Assembly: GCA_025359355.1 (NCBI GenBank)
Contig: JANYGR010000066.1
Coordinates: forward strand, 1-10,782
DNA from: Bacteroidota bacterium
GTDB lineage: Bacteria; Bacteroidota; Bacteroidia; B-17B0; Aurantibacillaceae
Length of the DNA: 10,782 nt
Direction: 5' to 3'
Shown: positions 6,155-10,782 of the stretch, in pieces
Layout: every line of letters begins with the position of its first letter
Numbering within the stretch: position 1 is the first letter of the stretch
The notes under the pieces: generated by a model
Databases searched by the model: none
Told to the model about the DNA's origin: nothing
What the model saw: the letters and a program-made list of their open reading frames with translations, nothing else
Position numbers and translations under genes: made by a program

Positions 6155-7057
6155 ATGCTAAACAAAAACTTTACAAAAATAAAAAGCGAGTACACAACTT
6201 GGCTTACAACACTTGGTTTTAGTGCTGGTACGGTTTACGACTTTAAATTTAGAGTACAAGATATGTTTATGTATTTACAACAACAAAACATTAACCACAT
6301 AAATAATATTACTCAACAACACATAACAAATTATTTTACTTACTTACAAACACGCCAAAACAAGCGTAAACAAGGTGCGTTAAGCATAAGCCATTTAAAC
6401 CATAACTTTTGTGCTATTGATAAATTATTAGAATACTTGCATCAAATGGGCATACAAACATCACCAACACCCACAAACTTTAGATTAAAAGTGAATGAAG
6501 AGCAACGTATAAATAATATACAACCATTTACAAAAGATGAAATAAAAACGCTACAAGCCAACATTAATAATACTTACAGTAACTTTACGTTTAAACAACG
6601 AGAAGTAAAGCACGAACAATTAAAATTAATATTTGCTTTATATTATGGTTGTGGCTTGCGCCGAACCGAAGGTTATAAACTAACAATTAACGATATTGAT
6701 TTTGATAAAAAAACACTTTTTGTAAAACAAGGTAAAAATTATAAAGACCGTATTATACCAATGAATACAAGCGTTTGTAAAGCTTTAGAGCATTACATTT
6801 ATAACTTTAGAAATTTACTTAAACTAAAACACAAACGTTTATTTATAAGTACAACAGGCACTTTAAACGGCAACTTACAACACTTGCACAGCATTACAAT
6901 AAACGAAACACTACCAACAAAAAAAATAACCTTGCATATTTTACGCCACAGCATAGCAACGCATTTATTGCAAAACGGAATGAGTATTGAAAGCATCGCC
7001 CTTTTTTTAGGGCATAGCTCGCTTGAGAGTACGCAAATTTATACGCACCTTGTATAA
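6155..7057 (+). CDS. Canonical tyrosine recombinase (second of pair)
   Basis: A 300-residue XerC/D-like site-specific recombinase. The N-terminal SAM-like domain spans ~1-110 and the catalytic domain ~125-300. All catalytic residues are visible: R169 (GLRRTEG), K194 (QGKNYKDR), H261 and R264 (HILRHSIATH), H287 (LGHSSLEST) and nucleophile Y296 (QIYTH). The protein ends four residues after the Tyr, so there is almost no C-terminal tail. It follows the atypical recombinase by 19 bp and is followed by a strong terminator, so both are likely made from one transcript and may act as a heteromer, as XerC and XerD do. Expected role: cutting and joining the element's ends or inverting the segment between the 42-bp repeats. 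The target site is not known. Confidence 0.92.
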   Translation: MLNKNFTKIKSEYTTWLTTLGFSAGTVYDFKFRVQDMFMYLQQQNINHINNITQQHITNYFTYLQTRQNKRKQGALSISHLNHNFCAIDKLLEYLHQMGIQTSPTPTNFRLKVNEEQRINNIQPFTKDEIKTLQANINNTYSNFTFKQREVKHEQLKLIFALYYGCGLRRTEGYKLTINDIDFDKKTLFVKQGKNYKDRIIPMNTSVCKALEHYIYNFRNLLKLKHKRLFISTTGTLNGNLQHLHSITINETLPTKKITLHILRHSIATHLLQNGMSIESIALFLGHSSLESTQIYTHLV

Positions 7058-7110
7058 GTTGCATCTTTAAAATTACAATGCCTTAAAATAGCCTTTAAAT
7101 AAGCATTTAT

Positions 7111-7142
7111 AAGCCTTGCTAATAAAACAGCAAGGCTTTTTT
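7111..7142 (+). terminator. Rho-independent terminator after the recombinases
   Basis: AAGCCTTGCT / AGCAAGGCTT (7111-7120 with 7129-7138), loop AATAAAAC, running into six T (7137-7142). It marks the end of the ATPase-recombinase transcription unit. Confidence 0.92.
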
Positions 7143-7198
7143 AGTTCAGCTGTTTTATTTAATTATTGCAAACGTGCCTTACTATAAATAAAAAATTA

Positions 7199-7206
7199 TA
7201 TTTTTG
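7199..7206 (+). promoter_or_regulatory. Candidate promoter of the second Rhs cassette
   Basis: TATTTTTG fits the Bacteroidota -7 box TAnnTTTG and lies 20 bases before the ATG at 7227. No good TTTG -33 element is seen at the usual distance. It lies between the terminator at 7111 and the Rhs gene, and overlaps the repeated word TTTTGTAACATA. Confidence 0.4.
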
Positions 7207-7218
7207 TAACATACTTTT

Positions 7219-7351
7219 TTTACTAAATGGGTTGTATTAGATTAGATATTTTAGAGCAAGATTATAAACGTAGTGAGCATAAAATGTTTACTATAAAAAG
7301 TAGCTTGACTAAAAATAAAACTAAAATAAACGTGCGTAGTGGTTACTTGTA
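7219..7351 (+). repeat. 133-bp direct repeat, right copy (Rhs cassette leader)
   Basis: Identical to 1-133. The base before 7219 is T in a T-run, but the left copy cannot be compared beyond the window edge. After 7351 the first mismatch is C to T within the Tyr codon of Y-L-Y-G, and nucleotide identity then falls quickly. Confidence 0.97.
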
Positions 7352-8315
7352 TGGCATGAACGGACAAGAGAAAGATGATGAGATAAAAGGAGATGGTAAT
7401 AGCTATGATTTTGGTGCTAGGATGTACGATTCAAGGTTAGGTAAATGGATGAGTACTGACCCAATGAAAGAATTATATCCATCAAATAGTCCGTATCATT
7501 TTGGATATAATAATCCTATTTATTACAAGGATAACGATGGTAGAGTTATCTCTGGAGCAACAAAAAAAGATTTTGCAGAACTGTATAGTACAGTGCAAAA
7601 AATTTTTAATAAAAATGCTATTCTCAAGAGCATATTTAAGACGGCATCAAATGAAATGCAATTTGAAAAAATCTCTCAAAAAGATTTTGATGATGCTGTA
7701 AGAGGTCTTGATGAAAATACAAAAGCTTTAGCTAAAGGTTATTTTGAAGCAATAAATTCCAAATATGAGTATCAAGTAATGTTTGTAGATAATGAAACTA
7801 TTATAGATGCTGATTTTAAGAAAAGTGCTTTAGATAAAGATAATATAAATATTACAATTAACTCAGGAAGTGAAATTGCAAATGTAGATAATCGAGGGGC
7901 ATATTTCTATAAAGATGAGGAGGGCTGTAATAAAAGTATACTAATTATTAACGAACAGTATATTCAGAATGATGATAAAATTATTTCATTTGACCAATAT
8001 GGCACTAGTCCTACAGAAAAAAGAACATTTGAAGCAGCTGTAACAAATTCAATATTTGGAAAATTTTTTCAGAGAGATGTTTTTATTAGTAAGAAACGAG
8101 AAACATTATTAGATTCATATACTACTAAAATACAATGCGAAAATCTTGTTTTAAGGAAATTGAATTTACCTTTATTTACTGGACTACCACATTACGGCAA
8201 TGGTTATAGAGAAGAACAAAGAAAAGAAATTCCTGAAGAATTAAAGGTCGAAAAAGATACTGGAACGCACCAAAACCCAAGATATTTGGAAGACGGGGGA
8301 ATACAAAATGAATAA
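7227..8315 (+). CDS. Orphan Rhs-core protein with unknown C-terminal tip (cassette 2)
   Basis: 362 residues with the same 42-residue leader as the gene at 9, then the Rhs core (42-~105): YGMNGQEKDDEIKG, GNSYDFGARMYDSRLGKWMSTDP and KDNDGR. An in-frame TAA lies directly before the ATG, so the short form is real. The tip (107-362) is unrelated to that of cassette 1 and I do not recognise its activity. Its end (residues ~275-325) has EKRTFEAAVTN, a CENLVLRKLNLPL segment and HYGNGYREEQ. The latter parts resemble the region after the zinc site in some Rhs-linked peptidase tips ('E..iR..lglPLR..YG'), but the HExxH is absent, so any peptidase relation would be inactive or altered. The stop overlaps the next start (ATGAATAA), typical of a toxin-immunity pair. 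Confidence 0.85.
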   Translation: MGCIRLDILEQDYKRSEHKMFTIKSSLTKNKTKINVRSGYLYGMNGQEKDDEIKGDGNSYDFGARMYDSRLGKWMSTDPMKELYPSNSPYHFGYNNPIYYKDNDGRVISGATKKDFAELYSTVQKIFNKNAILKSIFKTASNEMQFEKISQKDFDDAVRGLDENTKALAKGYFEAINSKYEYQVMFVDNETIIDADFKKSALDKDNINITINSGSEIANVDNRGAYFYKDEEGCNKSILIINEQYIQNDDKIISFDQYGTSPTEKRTFEAAVTNSIFGKFFQRDVFISKKRETLLDSYTTKIQCENLVLRKLNLPLFTGLPHYGNGYREEQRKEIPEELKVEKDTGTHQNPRYLEDGGIQNE

Positions 8316-9132
8316 TAGCGCAATGAAAAAAGCATTTATTTTAATCATATTAGTATTTTTTTTAAAAAATATACAAAGTCAAGTTATACCTGATTGGAGT
8401 ATTGACTATATTATTAAAAATAAAATAAAATCAATTACAACTCTAAAAAAGAAACTCATTAATAGTAAATATAATTCTTGGGAAGAAAAAATAGAAAAAT
8501 TCGACAAAAATGGTAAGTTGATTTTTACACACGATTTTTATAATAATTCTGACCATTATTTTTATTATGATTCACTTCAAGAATTAGTTTCCGAAAAAAT
8601 TGTAGTAAACAAGAAAGATTCAATTACTCATGAATACCATACTGTGTATCAAAATGGAAAATTGATTCAAAAAATATTTATTGCAAAAAGGGCTTCATTT
8701 TCGTATACATATGATAAGAATATGGAATTGATAAAAGAAACATACAATAGTGGTGATATAGCAGATAATATCTTTGGTACTTCATTTAGCTTTTCTACTT
8801 TTCAAGAATTTAACTCCTATGAAAAAATGTTTTTTTACATTAAAAACAAGACATGCATTTCCACTATTTACGATTCGAACAAATATTTAGATACTTTAGA
8901 ATATAATACTAAAAAAAATCTAATTAAAAAAAAAACAGGGGGAATTTTCCCTGAAAACATTAAGTATAAGTATAAATCCAACCAACTTAAGACAATTGAG
9001 ATAAGAAACTGTAAGTATTATTATTCATACTCTAAAAATTTAATACACTCAATTATAAGTATTGACAGTATTACTTCGGTAAACAACATTTCGGACCCAC
9101 TATTTTTAGAATTTAAATATGGATTTTGGTAA
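8308..9132 (+). CDS. Exported beta-rich protein, candidate immunity protein of cassette 2
   Basis: A 274-residue protein overlapping the Rhs tip gene by 8 bases. GGGGGA at 8295-8300 is well placed for the ATG at 8308; an ATG at 8323 (MKKAFILIIL) is an alternative start that gives a more standard signal peptide. Residues 6-25 are a Sec signal (KKAFILIILVFFLKNIQSQ). The rest has repeated short beta-strand units such as EKFDKNGKLIF, YYDSLQELVSEK, VYQNGKLIQKIF and YDKNMELIKETY, which look like the YD/MORN-like repeats common in exported Bacteroidota proteins. I do not recognise a named family. The immunity role rests only on position and overlap. If correct, export implies that the tip acts in the periplasm or at the envelope. 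Confidence 0.7.
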   Translation: MNNSAMKKAFILIILVFFLKNIQSQVIPDWSIDYIIKNKIKSITTLKKKLINSKYNSWEEKIEKFDKNGKLIFTHDFYNNSDHYFYYDSLQELVSEKIVVNKKDSITHEYHTVYQNGKLIQKIFIAKRASFSYTYDKNMELIKETYNSGDIADNIFGTSFSFSTFQEFNSYEKMFFYIKNKTCISTIYDSNKYLDTLEYNTKKNLIKKKTGGIFPENIKYKYKSNQLKTIEIRNCKYYYSYSKNLIHSIISIDSITSVNNISDPLFLEFKYGFW

Positions 9133-9162
9133 TTTTTAGACGTACAGCACCAAACTAAATAA

Positions 9163-9189
9163 AACACATACAATGTGTTCCAATATTGG
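9163..9189. repeat. Hairpin plus palindrome after cassette 2
   Basis: AACACAT/ATGTGTT (9163-9179, loop ACA) is followed directly by the perfect palindrome CCAATATTGG (9180-9189). No T-run follows, so this is not a typical terminator. Confidence 0.7.
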
Positions 9190-9203
9190 TCAATAACCCA
9201 GTT

Positions 9204-9226
9204 GTCGCGGACGTGTCGTCCGTGAC
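9204..9226. repeat. GC-rich REP-like hairpin
   Basis: GTCGCGGACG and CGTCCGTGAC (9204-9213 with 9217-9226) pair over 10 positions around TGT, with one G-T wobble (9207/9223). High GC in an AT-rich gap suggests a dispersed REP-like palindrome. No neighbouring copy is in this window. Confidence 0.7.
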
Positions 9227-9248
9227 TTATAATACCCAAAAGCCGTAG

Positions 9249-9368
9249 CAAACTAGATACGTTTTTTTATTTATATTTGAAATGCGTTCTTTGAATAATT
9301 TCATCTCTTCGTTCGGAAGTCCAATGCCAGGAAGACAATTCGTTAGCTCTAGTACCTATCGATATGGT
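9249..9368 (+). pseudogene. Rhs pre-core remnant ending at YRYG
   Basis: The frame open from 9249, clearly Rhs-like from 9282, reads MRSLNNFISS, then FGSPMPGRQFVSSSTYRYG up to 9368. 'FGMxMPGRxFSSxxYRYG' is the standard sequence just before the Rhs core (FNGKEKDNE) in Bacteroidota Rhs proteins. Here the core is missing: after YRYG the frame enters a terminator stem and stops at 9417. There is no upstream Rhs sequence either (in-frame TAG at 9246). It is thus a ~29-codon fossil, broken at the same Y-x-Y-G codons where the 133-bp leader repeat of the other two Rhs genes ends. Confidence 0.85.
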
Positions 9369-9370
9369 AT

Positions 9371-9409
9371 AAATAAAAAAGGAAACTTTAGTGGTTTCCT
9401 TTTTTATTT
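9371..9409 (-). terminator. Bidirectional terminator of the endonuclease III-Bcp gene
   Basis: Perfect 16-bp stem: AAATAAAAAAGGAAAC (9371-9386) with GTTTCCTTTTTTATTT (9394-9409), loop TTTAGTG. It lies 13 bases past the minus-strand stop codon. T-runs on both strands let it end transcription from either side, insulating the housekeeping gene from the Rhs region. Confidence 0.93.
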
Positions 9410-9422
9410 CAGTAAATGACAG

Positions 9423-10730
9423 TTAATTTAAGGCCATAATTTGTTCGGCATGTTCTTTTGTCTTTACTTCTGTAATCACATGCTTAATGATTCCTTTTTC
9501 GTTGATAATAAAGGTGGTACGGATGATACCATCATAAATTTTCCCCATAAATTGTTTGGTTCCCCATACGTCATAATCCTTTATGATTTTCATATCGGTA
9601 TCTGCTAATAAAGAAAAAGGAAGCTCAAATTTATCAGCAAATTTTTTGTGCATTTTTTCATCATCGGCACTTACACCTATCACTACATAATTTTGTTTAG
9701 TGAAATATGTATGTTCATCACGCAAACTGCATGCTTCCATGGTGCAACCAGGCGTATTATCTTTTGGATAAAAATAAAGCACAATGGTTTTTCCTTTAAA
9801 ATTTACAGATGAAATTAGGTTGCCATGTTGGTCTTTCGCTTTAAATACAGGGGCTTTATCGCCTACTTTTAATTTTGTATGATGCGCCACAAACTTGGTA
9901 GTTTTATCTGTTGCTTTAGCTAATGGTTTAGCAACGGTTTTTTTATCCGAAGTGATTTTTTTCACAGTAGGCTTTGTAACTTTTTCAGTCACAGTTGGGC
10001 TTGATACTTTTTTACTACTTATTTTTTTTGCGGTTATTTCTTTTTTAGCCATCTTTTCTTTTGTTACAAGTAACGGTTGAGGTTTGGTTTTGTTTAAAAT
10101 AGTTGTTTTAAAATACTGGCACCAGGCTGTTAACGGACATACATCGCATTTCGGCGAACGCGCTATACAGGTATAGCGCCCGTGTAAAATGAGCCAATGA
10201 TGCGCTGTAGCAACATATTCTTTTGGAATATGTTTAATTAATTGTAATTCGCTTTGCAGTGGTGTTTTTGCGTTTGTTAAACCTATTCGGTTCGATACTC
10301 TGAATACATGTGTATCAACAGCCATCGCAGGTTTTTTATAAACGACAGACGCAACTACATTCGCTGTTTTTCGGCCAACACCGGGCAGTTTAACCAATTG
10401 ATCAATTTCACTTGGAACTACTCCGTTGAAATCATGTATCAACATATTGGCCATACCTACTAAATGTTTGGCTTTGTTATTTGGATAACTGACACTTCTA
10501 ATGTAATTGAAAATAGTATCAGGACTAGCAGAAGCAAGAGCCTCAGCGTTTGGATAATCTTTAAATAATTTTGGAGTAACTTTATTGATACGAACATCGG
10601 TACACTGAGCAGAAAGAATAACTGCAACAATTAATTCGTAAGGATTATTATAATGGAGTTCTGTTTCAGCAATTGGAACGTTCGTTTTAAAATAATTGAT
10701 TACTCCTTCGTAACGTTCCTTTGTTGTCAT
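9423..10730 (-). CDS. nth-bcp (fusion): Endonuclease III fused to Bcp-type peroxiredoxin
   Basis: 435 residues in one uninterrupted frame. Residues 1-~207 are endonuclease III, the base-excision glycosylase/AP lyase for oxidised pyrimidines: helix-hairpin-helix LPGVGRKTANVV with catalytic K121, VDTHVFRV with D139, and the 4Fe-4S cluster cysteines C188, C195, C198, C204 (C-x6-C-x2-C-x5-C). Residues ~208-286 are a Lys/Thr-rich low-complexity linker. Residues ~287-435 are a Bcp/PrxQ thiol peroxidase, LKVGDKAPVF, then TPGCTMEACSLRD with peroxidatic C329 and resolving C334, and R404 (IIRTTF). Both parts look complete. The two genes are normally separate. An internal Met (M227, MAKKEITAKK) could allow separate Bcp synthesis. 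The link is oxidative damage: peroxide removal and repair of oxidised bases. The start follows an A/T-rich leader at the window edge. Confidence 0.93.
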   Translation of the reverse strand: MTTKERYEGVINYFKTNVPIAETELHYNNPYELIVAVILSAQCTDVRINKVTPKLFKDYPNAEALASASPDTIFNYIRSVSYPNNKAKHLVGMANMLIHDFNGVVPSEIDQLVKLPGVGRKTANVVASVVYKKPAMAVDTHVFRVSNRIGLTNAKTPLQSELQLIKHIPKEYVATAHHWLILHGRYTCIARSPKCDVCPLTAWCQYFKTTILNKTKPQPLLVTKEKMAKKEITAKKISSKKVSSPTVTEKVTKPTVKKITSDKKTVAKPLAKATDKTTKFVAHHTKLKVGDKAPVFKAKDQHGNLISSVNFKGKTIVLYFYPKDNTPGCTMEACSLRDEHTYFTKQNYVVIGVSADDEKMHKKFADKFELPFSLLADTDMKIIKDYDVWGTKQFMGKIYDGIIRTTFIINEKGIIKHVITEVKTKEHAEQIMALN

Positions 10731-10782
10731 TTTATAAATGAATTAGATTACATTTTAAATAAACCATATTTCAAAATACAAA

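Larger units (their letters stand above)
1955..7213 (+). mobile_element. Putative recombinase-type mobile element (boundaries uncertain)
   Basis: The block contains a palindromic non-coding region, a helicase-like ATPase and two tyrosine recombinases, all reading rightward, placed between two Rhs cassettes. Coding-strand composition (A/C-rich) differs from the A/G-rich flanking Rhs genes. The limits given are the two copies of TTTTGTAACATA (1955-1966 and 7202-7213), the only short direct repeat I found near both edges. They are candidates, because AT-rich 12-mers can recur by chance. No transposase of DDE or HUH type, no relaxase and no conjugation genes are present. An alternative unit is the 7218-bp period set by the 133-bp Rhs leader repeat. 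Confidence 0.4.

Noticed and set aside
9021..9251. 76-codon minus-strand frame opposite the candidate immunity gene
   Set aside because: It overlaps the 3' end of a better supported gene and palindromes, with no recognisable features.

Overview
The window is AT-rich DNA from a member of the Bacteroidota. The evidence is Rhs core sequences of the Bacteroidota type (YGMNGQEKDDE, GNSYDFGARMYDSRLG), A-rich translation leaders without strong Shine-Dalgarno sites, candidate TAnnTTTG promoter boxes and a DUF922-type secreted protease. I cannot name the family or genus. It reads as an accessory region next to one housekeeping gene at the right edge.

Layout. (1) 1-1518: a short free-standing Rhs 'tip' gene (9-947), overlapped by a gene for a predicted secreted DUF922 metalloprotease (913-1518) in the place where an immunity gene would be expected. 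(2) 1519-3421: about 1.9 kb without a convincing gene. It holds a perfect 42-bp inverted repeat (2341-2382 / 3298-3339) around 915 bp of hairpin-rich DNA. Inside are two ~94-bp cloverleaf-shaped palindromes (2477-2569, 2784-2878) whose differences are compensatory, several small hairpins with stems of 6-10 bp, and copies of the word AAAATGGGCAAAAAA. (3) 3422-7142: a co-directional set of a helicase-like P-loop ATPase, an atypical tyrosine recombinase and a canonical tyrosine recombinase, closed by a strong terminator. The coding strand here is A/C-rich, unlike the A/G-rich Rhs genes. (4) 7199-9132: a second Rhs tip gene whose first 133 bp are identical to the first one, followed by an overlapping gene for an exported beta-rich protein (candidate immunity protein). 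(5) 9133-9422: palindromes, an Rhs remnant ending at the YRYG codons, and a 16-bp-stem terminator. (6) 9423-10730, minus strand: endonuclease III fused to a Bcp-type peroxiredoxin.

How it may work (inference). The ATPase, the two recombinases and the palindromic region look like one mobile module: a candidate origin or recombination region, an initiator/helicase-like ATPase, and a hetero-pair of recombinases. It lies between two Rhs cassettes that share an identical 5' leader, so the 7218-bp repeat period could be a cassette-carrying unit able to excise or amplify. The least explained and most interesting part is the paired cloverleaf DNA inside the 42-bp inverted repeat.
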